Assembly: GCA_963730165.1 (NCBI GenBank)
Contig: CAVSQS010000003.1
Location: 1-64,000, forward strand
Reading direction: 5' to 3'
Origin: DASSQJ01 sp963730165
Lineage (GTDB): Bacteria > Actinomycetota > Actinomycetes > Actinomycetales > Dermatophilaceae
DNA: 64,000 nucleotides
Shown piece after piece: positions 37,419 through 46,168 of this stretch (its first letter is position 1; each line of letters starts with the position of its first letter). The notes beneath the pieces were generated by a model that ran no database searches, was not told the origin of the DNA, and saw only the letters and a list, made by a program, of their open reading frames with translations. The translations under genes and the position numbers were made by a program.

Positions 37419-37831
37419 TCACCCACCCGGCACCGTCCCTGGAACGGCCGGACATCACCCGTGGCGTGACCGCACTGCACTCCCCCGTCCGGCAGCACGA
37501 GGTGAAACTCAACCCCGCTGGAGGAGGGTGTCGGCGCCGACCGGCCCGAAGTGGGCGGCCCGGCCACGCCAAGCCTCAAGATCAGCCCCCGCCGACAAGT
37601 GCAAACTCCAGGCGGGTCACGGCAGTGACAGGCCAGACCTCAGGGGTGTCGAGCCAACTCGAGACTCAAGTACTTCCCGTAGCGGCCCCACAGGCACCTG
37701 CGGCCTGACCCACAGCCCGATCGAGACCGTGCCCTCGCCGCCGGCCTCGGTCGCCAGGGCTAGGCCGAACATCATCTCAACCCGCCACGGTCCACCCTCG
37801 GACAATCCTAGGTGTAGCCCTTTCCGCCGCC
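37244..37831 (+). repeat. 588-bp direct repeat, copy 2
   Basis: Contains the end of intact narK and about 413 bp of non-coding DNA. The match to 511-1099 stops at the CGCCGC of motif site 15. As this copy includes the full gene, it is probably the parent. The non-coding part (37419-37830) holds no other gene that I can support. Confidence 0.95.
37825..37830 (+). repeat. boundary motif core (site 15)
   Basis: The context is CCCTTTCCGCCGCCTGACGA, then CCC. It is equivalent to site 1 but followed by a different gene. Confidence 0.55.
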
Positions 37832-37865
37832 TGACGACCCGGGTCTACGACACGCGTGTGGATGC

Positions 37866-38117
37866 TTACTCGGCCGCGGTTCGCCCAGTGATGGCGCCCG
37901 GTGTGCCCCTGTGGGCGAACAGGTTCACGGCGAGCAGGAGGTAGCCGAGCGGAGGCACCAGGAACAACAGCAGGAACCACCACACGGGCTTCAGGCTGAT
38001 CCACGGCCGCATGAAGCCGCCGGACACGTGCGCACCGTAGAGCGCGATGGCCAACGCCGGGACGAAGAAGAACGGCACGCTGAGCCAGTTGATATAGAAG
38101 CTGACCCCAACGTCCAT
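37866..38117 (-). CDS. small two-TM membrane protein
   Basis: The product is 83 residues from ATG 38117. TM segments are at about 14-32 (FFFVPALAIALYGAHV) and 45-67 (VWWFLLLFLVPPLGYLLLAV). No known family. It occupies the unit between motifs 37825 and 38192. Confidence 0.65.
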   Translation of the reverse strand: MDVGVSFYINWLSVPFFFVPALAIALYGAHVSGGFMRPWISLKPVWWFLLLFLVPPLGYLLLAVNLFAHRGTPGAITGRTAAE

Positions 38118-38191
38118 GGGCGAAGGCTAAAGGTCCCCGGTCTGGACGGCAGCGGAACGTCGGGAGCCGCGCGCAGCGATGTGCCCCACAT

Positions 38192-38197
38192 CGCCGC
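38192..38197 (+). repeat. boundary motif core (site 16)
   Basis: The context is GTGCCCCACATCGCCGCGTA, then TTCGCG. Confidence 0.55.
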
Positions 38198-38245
38198 GTA
38201 TTCGCGAAGTTTCCTGCCAGAGAGCTTCGAGAGTAGGTTGCGGGC

Positions 38246-38668
38246 ATGGGCGGGGCGGATGAGCATTTCTCGAGGGGATGGCCGGCTGAGCATCCTGTAG
38301 CGACGTGCGCCGTGGTCTCCGGGGTCAGCCTCGCGGGCCAGGTCGCGTTGACGGACTTCGGCGGTAGCAACGGGCCGAGGGTTTTCTGGCTCTTGGTCGG
38401 GGTGCTGATGCTGTGGCTGGTCGTGTGGCGGCGGAGCCGATTGGCTAGGGCGTTCGTCGTCTTCAGCTCGTCACTCGGCGGGATCATCTATGCCTTGCTG
38501 CTGTTGGCCCACCCCGGTGGGCCGGTACATGCGGCCGCGCTGAGTGCCCTGTTCTTCGGGCAGGCGCTGCCGCTCATGACGCGATCGGTCCGCGACCACG
38601 TCCGCCGCCGTGACCGGGCCGACCTGGCTTTCACCCAAGAGGCCGAGGCTCCCGGCCGGGTGCGGTGA
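38246..38668 (+). CDS. membrane protein, three or four TM segments
   Basis: The product is 140 residues. Hydrophobic segments are at about 18-36, 45-62, 68-88 and 93-110, then a charged tail (VRDHVRRRDRADLA). No family recognised. It reads intact between motifs 38192 and 39301, together with the next gene. Confidence 0.65.
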   Translation: MGGADEHFSRGWPAEHPVATCAVVSGVSLAGQVALTDFGGSNGPRVFWLLVGVLMLWLVVWRRSRLARAFVVFSSSLGGIIYALLLLAHPGGPVHAAALSALFFGQALPLMTRSVRDHVRRRDRADLAFTQEAEAPGRVR

Positions 38669-38824
38669 CCAGTCTCTCTCCGCGTCTCTCCGCCACCTGT
38701 CGACTCGGCACGAACCATGTTCGCGCGGAGGCGAGGCAAGACATACTTCGATCATGGTGGCGAGGTCGGCTTCGCACTGTGGTCGATCGATCGTTTGGCG
38801 AACACGCCAGGACGCTGCTGGCCC

Positions 38825-39244
38825 ATGATGGCGAACTCTGACGGGGACGACAGCCAACAGTCCGGGCGCACGGCCGAAGAACGCCCCGTGATCGAGGCAC
38901 CCGACGAGTTGCACCGGCGCCTGCGGTGGGCCGGTCCGGACGGCAGGACAATCGAGGTGCTCGCCGCCCGGCGCGGAGTGGCGATGCGCCCAGGAAGTAG
39001 CGCGGTCGCCGGCGGCGGAGGTGATCTGAACCCCGTGGGGCTTATCGTCGACTTCGTCGCCAGTCTCGTCCTCTCGGTAGTGCTCAGCGCCGTCATCGAT
39101 GGAGCCGCCGAGAACCGACCGTGGAAGATCAAGGCCTACCGCCTCCACGGGCCGCTCGCTAGGCGCATCCATTCGGAAGTGCTGCCATCCGGAACGGAAC
39201 CTGAGGGCCGGATGCATGAAGTGCTCGCCGAGCTGACTGGCTGA
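38825..39244 (+). CDS. hypothetical protein with one TM segment
   Basis: The frame is open from 38717. I take the ATG at 38825 (the next one is at 38828), as the earlier stretch looks untranslated. The product is 139 residues: a polar N-terminus, ELHRRLRWAGPDGRTIEVLAA, then one TM (LIVDFVASLVLSVVLSAVI) and a short C-terminal tail. Function unknown. Confidence 0.5.
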   Translation: MMANSDGDDSQQSGRTAEERPVIEAPDELHRRLRWAGPDGRTIEVLAARRGVAMRPGSSAVAGGGGDLNPVGLIVDFVASLVLSVVLSAVIDGAAENRPWKIKAYRLHGPLARRIHSEVLPSGTEPEGRMHEVLAELTG

Positions 39245-39300
39245 CCCCGAGGCCGACATTCACTGACGCCCGGCAGGCTTCGCCGGCACCTGCGTCATTG

Positions 39301-39306
39301 CGCCGC
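39301..39306 (+). repeat. boundary motif core (site 17)
   Basis: The context is CCTGCGTCATTGCGCCGCGA, then GACGACC. It is the rightmost copy found. Confidence 0.65.
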
Positions 39307-39504
39307 GAGACGACCTACCTCATCGCGGCAGATCCGGTAGCGCGTCACGCTGATGAGCGGTCGTCCACTGTGGCTCGGCACACGGACGATGAATACATCG
39401 TGTTGCGGCCGATCGCCGCACTGGTCGAGGAGCCGGAAGGCGTCGTCCGAGGCGTCGAGGTCGCCGGTGCCGCTGCCCACCACGGCTCGCAACGCGTCGG
39501 ACTC

Positions 39505-39870
39505 CGGATCGCACGGTGGGGAGACGCGTGCAACGTCCGGGCCGACCTCGAGACGGTGGAGCGCAAGACCGCGGTGCTGCGTCGGCACTGCCTCGACGTC
39601 GGCCGGTCGCCCGAGGAGGTGGACGTCACGGTCCTCGACGTCGCGGTCGTCGGGACGGACCGCGACGACACGTGGTCGCGGGTCGAGCGACATCGGGGCC
39701 GGACCAAGGCCTCCGTGTACGCCGCCCGTCACCATGCCGGTGAGGTGCAGTCGCACCGGGAGCGCCACGACCGGCTCCTCGACGCCGGGGTGAGCCAGGT
39801 CTTCCTGGCGCTTCCCGACCTCGAGAGGCCCGAGGACGTCGAGCGGGTGGCTGCTCTCGCCGGTCGGTGA
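39505..39870 (+). pseudogene. C-terminal fragment of an LLM-class F420-dependent oxidoreductase
   Basis: From RIARWGDACNV onward the protein matches the last third of luciferase-like F420 enzymes (VLRRHCLDVGRSPEEVDVTV, LLDAGVSQVFLALPDL). The N-terminal barrel is absent. The upstream DNA (39307-39505) reads open but is unrelated and begins at boundary motif site 17. The gene therefore appears cut where the accessory DNA joins the rest. Confidence 0.7.
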
Positions 39871-40006
39871 CGACGGGGCTCGCGAAGGGCGCCGGCTTCG
39901 TGGTCAACCCGGCGGTCGCCGAGTCGGTACTGCGTCGCTCCCCTCGCCGTCCGCGCGGCCGCCGCGCCGTCGGAACCCCGGGGCTCCCGCACGCCGACGT
40001 GCTCTG

Positions 40007-40807
40007 ATGGACACCGTGGCCACGACCTACGCCATCGCCGTGCAGGGACACCTCGACGACCACTGGGCGGCGTGGCTCGACGAGGTCGACCTGGCCCGCC
40101 ACGACGACGGCACCACCACCGTGACCGTCACCGTCGCCGACCCGGCGCAGCTCCACGGCATCCTCGCCCGCCTGTGCGACACCGGCGTCGTGCTCACCGA
40201 GCTCCGGACCTTCCGGGCCCCGGAACCGACCCTCCGACCGGCGCTGGCGCGCCCGCTGCGCACGGTGCGTCTCACCCTCAGGCCGGCCACCCCGGCCGAC
40301 GCCGACCCGACCTGGGAGTACCGCCGGCTCGACTCGGTCAACGAGTGGCTCACCGGCGCTCCTGCCGACCGCCGCGCGTACCGCGAGCTGTTCACGCGGG
40401 CGGACCGCCTCGCGAGTACGGTCGTCATCGCCCGCGGCGACGACCCCGCTGGGCCGGTGATCGGCGACTTCATGCTACGCCGCGACGACGCCTGGGCGCA
40501 GGCCGAGGTCGAGGGCCGGGCCCGCGACACCCAGGCCGAGCTCGGCTGGGTGCTCGACCCGGCCCACACCGGCCACGGCTACGCCACCGAGGCCGTGCGC
40601 GAGCTCCTCCGTCACTGCTTCCAGGACCTCGGGCTGCGCCGGGTCACGGCGAACTGCTTCCTCGACAACGAGACCTCGTGGCGCCTCATGGAGCGGGTCG
40701 GCATGCGCCGGGAGCTGCACGCCGTCCGCGACTCGCTGCACCGGTCCGGCCGGTGGCTGGACTCGGTCGGGTACGCCATCCTCGCCGAGGAGTGGTTGGC
40801 GACCTGA
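40007..40807 (+). CDS. GNAT acetyltransferase with an N-terminal accessory domain
   Basis: The product is 266 residues. Residues 1-68 (YAIAVQGHLDDHWAAWLDEV to GVVLTELRT) form a small domain that I recall as a stand-alone protein in actinobacteria. Residues 80-262 are a RimJ/RimL-type GNAT with LRPATPADADPTWEYR, acetyl-CoA loop ELGWVLDPAHTGHGYATEA, and NCFLDNETSWRLMERVGM. It probably acetylates a protein N-terminus or small amine. It reads intact and lies outside the motif-bounded region. Confidence 0.85.
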   Translation: MDTVATTYAIAVQGHLDDHWAAWLDEVDLARHDDGTTTVTVTVADPAQLHGILARLCDTGVVLTELRTFRAPEPTLRPALARPLRTVRLTLRPATPADADPTWEYRRLDSVNEWLTGAPADRRAYRELFTRADRLASTVVIARGDDPAGPVIGDFMLRRDDAWAQAEVEGRARDTQAELGWVLDPAHTGHGYATEAVRELLRHCFQDLGLRRVTANCFLDNETSWRLMERVGMRRELHAVRDSLHRSGRWLDSVGYAILAEEWLAT

Positions 40808-40928
40808 GGGCCTCGGTGGCCCTCCTCGCGGACACCCGGTCCCCGTCACCTCCAGGAGTCTTGTCAGCGTTGCCGGTGGGGAGTATCAAGGGAGCCAGTG
40901 CTGCTCACCGCTGTCGGGGGAGGTCGTC

Positions 40929-41165
40929 ATCGCCACCGTACGTCGCCGTTTCTGGGTCGAGGCCGGGTCAGCCCTAGTCACGACGTCCCTGCTGGTGTTG
41001 ACACTGCTGCTGCCGGACTGGATCGAGATCGTGTTCGGTGTCGATCCCGACTCCGGGAGCGGGTTGTTGGAGTGGACGCTGGTCGGCCTGCTCGCCGCGG
41101 TCACGGCCGCCCTCGGCGTAGCGGCCCGTGTCGAGTGGGTGCGCGCCCGACTCGACCCCACCTGA
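40929..41165 (+). CDS. small two-TM membrane protein, start codon unclear
   Basis: The frame TVRRRFWVEAGSALVTTSLL, with TM at about 9-30 and 47-67, ends at 41165. No ATG, GTG or TTG occurs in frame near the RBS-like GGGGGAGG (40916-40923). The codon in the right place is ATC (40929). The family of such about 75-residue proteins is common in actinobacteria (recalled). A point mutation, a read error or a rare start is possible. Confidence 0.55.
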   Translation: MATVRRRFWVEAGSALVTTSLLVLTLLLPDWIEIVFGVDPDSGSGLLEWTLVGLLAAVTAALGVAARVEWVRARLDPT

Positions 41166-41236
41166 GATCGTGCGGCGACGCCGGCGGTGTCGGACGTCGC
41201 CCCCCGGCCGCCCGACCGCGGGTCGCGCACTGGCGC

Positions 41237-42454
41237 TCAGGCTCTGAACTCGGTGAGGGTCGGCTCGACGTTCCGGCGGTCACTCCCTCCCTGGAGGGTG
41301 AACCCGGTTGCCAGCCACGACATGCGTCGTGTCGGATGAGGCCGGCAGGTCAGGTGGTCTCCCCAACGGCCCTGCGTCGGGGGATGGGTCGAGCGGGCGA
41401 CCTCGACGACCGACCATGACGGCGACGCGTCCGCCTCGTCGAGCGTCCCGACCACGTGGGCCGGGTGATGGGGGCCGCCGAAGAAGGCGGCCAGGCCGAC
41501 GTCACCTCGCCGGTTCGCCGCCAGCGCGGGGTAGGCGTACGCGCCGTGGTCGCTGGACAGGTCGGGTTCGTCGACGAGGTCGAGCGTGCCCTCGTCGAAG
41601 CGTGCGACCCGCACGAAGGGATGCGGGCGCCCGGGCTCGTCGGCGGCCGTCCAGGCGACGCCGAGTGTCCCCCGGGACCGCCAGGCGCCGGTGATCCGCC
41701 CGTCGAGGCGCTGCAGCCAGCTGCCGCCGTCCGGCAAGGTCGACTCGTAGCCGCGGTCGTTCCACGGGCGAACCGGCAGAGTCCACGACGACACCGTCGT
41801 GTCGGTGTCGGGCCACGAGTGGAGGAGAACGGCGGTGTTGTCGCGCCGGTGGCCGGCGAAGAGCATCTCGTCGCCGGCGCCCTCGACGAATCGGAGGGAG
41901 CCGGTCTCGGTCGTGGTCCAGGCCGAGCGCCTCAGCGGCCCCAGCACCGCGAGGTCGTCGAGCGGAAAGCGCATGACGGCTGCCCGGGCCCAGGTGCCCG
42001 CGGCGGTGAACAGGTTGAACGAGACCCACAGGTGTCCGTCGGTGGCCCCGAGGTGCGGGTAGTCGAACCACAGGTCGCCGAGGGCCGGGTCCAGGTCGGC
42101 GGGCGCGAGGTCCCATGTGGTCCACGTGCCCGGGGCGGCGGTGCGGCTCGTTGCCAGTCGGAAGATGTTGCTGCCCGCGACCGGGCCGTACTGGAGGAGC
42201 CACACCCACCGCCGGCGCCGCGGGACGTAGAGCACCAGCTGGTCCGTGCAGGCACCGTTGCCTGCCGGCGCGAACGCCGTGAGCGGGTCCTCGAAGCGCC
42301 ATGTCGCCCCGCCATCGGTCGTGCGGGTCGCGAAGAAGTTGCCGACGACGACGATCCGGCGGCCGGACGTGGCGAAGCAGGGCTCGTTCACCGTCGCGGT
42401 CTGTGTGCCGGTTGCCGCATCACCGAGGGTGACCGTGTCGAGGATCCGCACCAT
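41237..42454 (-). CDS. BNR/sialidase-like beta-propeller protein (operon gene 8)
   Basis: The product is 405 residues. A BNR-type Asp-box, RTTDGGATWRFED, lies at about 44-56. Repeated Trp-rich strands (WTTWDL, WTTTETG, WSVVEV) follow, as in six-bladed sialidase-like propellers. Sialidase catalytic Arg and Tyr residues cannot be placed, so I do not call it an enzyme. No signal peptide. It is the last gene of the large minus-strand operon, 2 bp after the 75-residue ORF. Confidence 0.7.
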   Translation of the reverse strand: MVRILDTVTLGDAATGTQTATVNEPCFATSGRRIVVVGNFFATRTTDGGATWRFEDPLTAFAPAGNGACTDQLVLYVPRRRRWVWLLQYGPVAGSNIFRLATSRTAAPGTWTTWDLAPADLDPALGDLWFDYPHLGATDGHLWVSFNLFTAAGTWARAAVMRFPLDDLAVLGPLRRSAWTTTETGSLRFVEGAGDEMLFAGHRRDNTAVLLHSWPDTDTTVSSWTLPVRPWNDRGYESTLPDGGSWLQRLDGRITGAWRSRGTLGVAWTAADEPGRPHPFVRVARFDEGTLDLVDEPDLSSDHGAYAYPALAANRRGDVGLAAFFGGPHHPAHVVGTLDEADASPSWSVVEVARSTHPPTQGRWGDHLTCRPHPTRRMSWLATGFTLQGGSDRRNVEPTLTEFRA

Positions 42455-42456
42455 CG

Positions 42457-42684
42457 CTAGGTCGGTTCCGGCTCGGGGTCGGTCGGGGCCGGCCCGGCGT
42501 CGGGCGGTCGGTCGGCGGCGCGGAGTCGGGCTCCGGGTCCGGACGCCTTCCGCTCGGGCGACTTCCGGGACTCGAGGGCGTCGAGGTCGGGCACCTCCAC
42601 CGCGCCGGGGGTCGTGGCGTCCACGGGGGCCACCGGTTCGTTTCGGGTGGCCTCCTCACGTCGGCGAGGCTCTGGTCTGGCCAC
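42457..42684 (-). CDS. small Pro/Glu/Asp-rich protein (operon gene 7)
   Basis: The product is 75 residues, low complexity, rich in Pro, Arg, Glu and Asp, with no hydrophobic core, so probably disordered. It lies between two beta-propeller genes with short gaps. It may be a linker or scaffold, or a spurious frame in GC-rich DNA. Confidence 0.4.
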   Translation of the reverse strand: MARPEPRRREEATRNEPVAPVDATTPGAVEVPDLDALESRKSPERKASGPGARLRAADRPPDAGPAPTDPEPEPT

Positions 42685-42760
42685 TACCCACCCCCGGACG
42701 GTGATCGTGCGTGGCCCCCGCCTCCCGTGCCGGAGGGGACCGGCGGGCCGAGAACCACGC

Positions 42761-45700
42761 TCATGGGATGTTGACCGGAGCGACCAGGCGGACGCGCCGG
42801 CAGGCCGCCCCGGGAACGGACGCCACGACCTGGTCGACGCTGCGCGGCGGTGACCCGAGCCGCTGGTCAGCGGCAGTGACCGCGGTGAACAGCAGCACCT
42901 CGTCCCCGGCGTTGAAGCCGAGCGCCTGGAAGTCCACGGTCCAGCGCAGGACCGCCGGCTCCCGGCCGGTCATGGGCAGCGGGTTCGTGGCGTACGGGAC
43001 CGGCGTGACGGCGAACCGCCAGACGGCCGGGGGTGGGGAGCCCAACCACCCGGTGGCGTCGCGATTGTCGACCCGCGTCGCCCAGTCAGCCGGCAGCTGG
43101 GGAGGAGCGGCGGCGTCCGCGACCAGGAGGATCCCGGACACCTCGCCCACCGCCTGGGGGTTGTGCACCCCCCGCATCGAGACCTGGACGAACACCTCGT
43201 TCGTACCGGTCGCGTCGGCGAGGAGCGTGCCCGTGGCCTGGTCGACGTCCTCCTGCACGTCGGCGACGAAGCGGCGGTGGTCGAGGGTTGCCGGCAGCGC
43301 CGGGTCGGTGACGGTCGCGGCCCAGGTGACCGGACCCACCGTGCCGTCGGCGAGCAGCCCGAGGCGCCGCTGAACCTCGCGGCAGGCGTCCCGGCTCTGG
43401 CGGTCGTAGGTGCCGTTGACGGCGATCGTGACGCCGCGACGGGCGACGAAGCTCTGCCAGCGGGTGATGATGGCCGCCGTCGACAGCCCACCGGCCGGCA
43501 TCCGGGGGGTCCGCAGTCGCAGGGCCGGAGTCACGTAGGCCGGGCCCGGGTCGCGGGTCCACAGCGACCGGCGCAGCCTGACGTCGGGGCTGCTGTCGAA
43601 GGCCCGTACCGGGTCACGGTTCGCTGCGGGCACGACGCCCTGGACGGTGTTGGCCCGGCGCCGTCCGTCGTCCGCGCCGCTGGCCCGCAGGTAGATCCCT
43701 GGGTCGGGGTCCACGGCACCCAGGTCCACCTCCCAGAGCCCACGTCCGTGCAGGCCGGCCCGGAGCAGGCGGGACGGCTGGTGCATCTTGAGCTCGAGCA
43801 CGGTGGACTCCGGGAGCCCGGGGCTGAACAGGTTCCACACGAACGGCTGGCCCGCGGCCGGTCGGACGCCGTGCCAGACGCCAGTGTCGGTCCCGACGTA
43901 CAGGTCGTTGCCGGTCGACGGGTCGGCCACCACGGCGGTGCAGGCGTTGGTGAAGCCCCGGGCGGCAAGCCCGGCGTTGCTCCATGCCCCACCCGCGTAG
44001 CGCTGCACCGGATCGGGAGCGGGCCCCGCTCCGCCGAGGGTCACGAAGACTTCGTCGAGGGCCGCTGTGGCACCGGGAACGACCGCGAGGTCGGTGATCA
44101 CGCGTCGCGGCGGTCTGGGGTTCGGCGCCACGCGGGGGGCCCGCGGCGCGTCGGGGCGCAGTCGGGTGCGGGTCCAGCGCAGCCGGTGGTTGGGAGCGGT
44201 ACCCGTGACGGTCCCGTCGTAGCGGAACAACCGGCGGTCGTCGACGACGTAGAACCGGTTGAACGCGGCGAAGGCCACCGACCGCACGTGTCGACCGTTC
44301 ACGCCCGAGGCCGTCATCGAGAACCACGTGCGCCCGAAGTTGCGACTCACCCAGAGCCGGTGCGAGGGGTACACCACGGTGGGGGGGATGCCGGCCATCG
44401 GGCCGGCGGCGGGCGCCGGCGGCGACGACGTGATCGCGGCGTAGAAGGGCGGCTCGCCGCTGGGGATCGCGTTCGTGGTGTAGCGCCATGGCCCGAAGGG
44501 GCCGCTGGTCGAGCGCCAGGCGTTGTCCTGGAACCCCTGACCGATCAACTGCTGCGGGTTGGCCGGGTTGATCGCCACCCCGCCGCCGTCCCCCGACGGG
44601 AAGGCCTGCCGGAACGCAGCCTCGCCATGGCTGTAGGCCAGCGAGTTGTCCTGGAAGCCGGAGAACACCTCGTGGGGGTTCGTCGGATGGTGGTCGAAGT
44701 AGCTGATCTGGAGGGTGGCCAGACCCGTGTTGAGGTTGGCGAAGGTGGCGCCACCGTCGGTCGACTCCCACACCCCGCCGTCGCAGCCGACCCACACCCG
44801 GTTGGCATCCGCGGTTCGAGCGGCGGTGAGGCCGTGCCGGATCCGGTGGCCGTCGGCGTGGATGCCACCGCCCCGCCACAGCGGGCTGTTCTGGCTGCGC
44901 CGCTCGTGCTGGTGGGCGTTGGCCACACCGAACCGCCACCGTCCACCGGTGAAGGTGAGGGTGGCCTGCCACAAGGACAGGTCGTAGGGGCCGTCGGTGC
45001 CGCGGTTGGCGTAGTCGCCCACCACCCAGACCGTGTTGGCGTTGGTCGGATCCACGGCCACGTCGAGGTCGTAGTAGCCCTGGCTGCCGGGCAGCAGGGC
45101 CGCGCGCCGGGGCGTGGTGAGGACCTGGGTGAAGCTGTTGTTGTGGATCCGGTGCAGCCTGGCCTGCTCGTCGAGCGAGTACAGGACGGCCGGGTCGGAC
45201 GGTGCGACGGCGAGGCAGATCCGGCCCCGGGAGGTGGCCGAGCCCATGCCGGGGATCGCCGCCCAGGCCGCGGTGGGGCGGCCCTCGTCCGTGAGTCGGT
45301 AGACCCGTTGACGCCAGATGGCGGCGAACACGGCACGGGCGCCGTTGAAGGTCCCGATCGCGACGTCGGTGCAGTGGAAAGGCCGTGCTGCCGGCAGACC
45401 GGTGCGGGTCAGGAGGGTCCATGCCCCGGAGCCGACAGCGGCGGTGTCGCGCCGGAAGAGGCCGGCGGTGGTCGCGGCCCAGACGACGCCGGCCGTCGCC
45501 GGGTCGGCGAGCAGCCGGTACACCGCCTGACCCGCGAGCTGGGCAGCGGCCTCGACCTGCCAGGTGAGGCCGCCGTCGGCGGAGACCCTGATCCCGATTC
45601 CGTTGAACGCGGGGGCGGTCTGGGTGACCTCCGGGGTCGGCCGGAGCTCGGGGATCGGCTCGCCCGTGCCGACCAGGATCACGTCCTGGGACCCGTCGGC

Positions 45701-46168
45701 CGCCGCACCGAAGGTCACCTGCATCGCCCCGCACGCGAGCGCGTTGGCGTCCGTGAGGGGCGCGGCCGACTGCGTGAAGTCGCCGAGTGGCTCCCATCGC
45801 TCGAACCCGGGGACGCCGGCGTCGCGCGTGAACCGCCACACTCCGCCGTCGGCCGTGGCCGCGTACCCCCGGGTGCCCCCCGGTCCCGGTGCGAGGTCGC
45901 GTACCCGGCCACTGAGCACGGTGCCGTAGCCGGGATTGGTGACGATCGCGGACGGTCCGAGCGGCACCCAGTTGCGGGTTCCCGCGGCGCCGGGTGCTGC
46001 CAGCGGCCGTGGCCCGGACTCGGCCAGCCGCCGGGCCTCGGCCGCCTCGAGGCGGTCCATGTCCTCGACGCGGACGGCGCCGCGCTTGTCGGCGAGCCAG
46101 GCCAGCCGGTAGGGAGCGCCGGGACCGCGCTCCTCGACGCCCGGGCTCTCGACGCTGGACCGGGTCAC
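42761..46168 (-). CDS. large beta-propeller protein with PG-binding-like segment (operon gene 6)
   Basis: The product is 1135 residues from GTG 46168 (GTGA overlap with gene 5). Residues 60-860 hold sialidase/VPS10-like propeller repeats with Asp-box motifs: VSADGGLTW (195-203), STDGGATF (469-476), SRNFGRTWF (608-616), plus many Trp and Gly strands. Residues about 898-950 (ITRWQSFVARRGV to GLLADGTVGPVTW) have the pattern of a peptidoglycan-binding domain. The last 130 residues form another beta domain. No signal peptide or TM. Probably a binding module for polymers or partners rather than an enzyme. Confidence 0.75.
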   Translation of the reverse strand: MTRSSVESPGVEERGPGAPYRLAWLADKRGAVRVEDMDRLEAAEARRLAESGPRPLAAPGAAGTRNWVPLGPSAIVTNPGYGTVLSGRVRDLAPGPGGTRGYAATADGGVWRFTRDAGVPGFERWEPLGDFTQSAAPLTDANALACGAMQVTFGAAADGSQDVILVGTGEPIPELRPTPEVTQTAPAFNGIGIRVSADGGLTWQVEAAAQLAGQAVYRLLADPATAGVVWAATTAGLFRRDTAAVGSGAWTLLTRTGLPAARPFHCTDVAIGTFNGARAVFAAIWRQRVYRLTDEGRPTAAWAAIPGMGSATSRGRICLAVAPSDPAVLYSLDEQARLHRIHNNSFTQVLTTPRRAALLPGSQGYYDLDVAVDPTNANTVWVVGDYANRGTDGPYDLSLWQATLTFTGGRWRFGVANAHQHERRSQNSPLWRGGGIHADGHRIRHGLTAARTADANRVWVGCDGGVWESTDGGATFANLNTGLATLQISYFDHHPTNPHEVFSGFQDNSLAYSHGEAAFRQAFPSGDGGGVAINPANPQQLIGQGFQDNAWRSTSGPFGPWRYTTNAIPSGEPPFYAAITSSPPAPAAGPMAGIPPTVVYPSHRLWVSRNFGRTWFSMTASGVNGRHVRSVAFAAFNRFYVVDDRRLFRYDGTVTGTAPNHRLRWTRTRLRPDAPRAPRVAPNPRPPRRVITDLAVVPGATAALDEVFVTLGGAGPAPDPVQRYAGGAWSNAGLAARGFTNACTAVVADPSTGNDLYVGTDTGVWHGVRPAAGQPFVWNLFSPGLPESTVLELKMHQPSRLLRAGLHGRGLWEVDLGAVDPDPGIYLRASGADDGRRRANTVQGVVPAANRDPVRAFDSSPDVRLRRSLWTRDPGPAYVTPALRLRTPRMPAGGLSTAAIITRWQSFVARRGVTIAVNGTYDRQSRDACREVQRRLGLLADGTVGPVTWAATVTDPALPATLDHRRFVADVQEDVDQATGTLLADATGTNEVFVQVSMRGVHNPQAVGEVSGILLVADAAAPPQLPADWATRVDNRDATGWLGSPPPAVWRFAVTPVPYATNPLPMTGREPAVLRWTVDFQALGFNAGDEVLLFTAVTAADQRLGSPPRSVDQVVASVPGAACRRVRLVAPVNIP

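Noticed and set aside
1093..39306. Classical integron with attC sites
   Set aside because: The motif lacks the paired GTTRRRY and RYYYAAC core sites, no IntI integrase is in the window, and gene orientation within units is mixed. Only the general cassette layout is similar.
41237..42454. Active sialidase
   Set aside because: An Asp-box is present but the Arg triad and catalytic Tyr/Glu cannot be located, so only the propeller fold is claimed.
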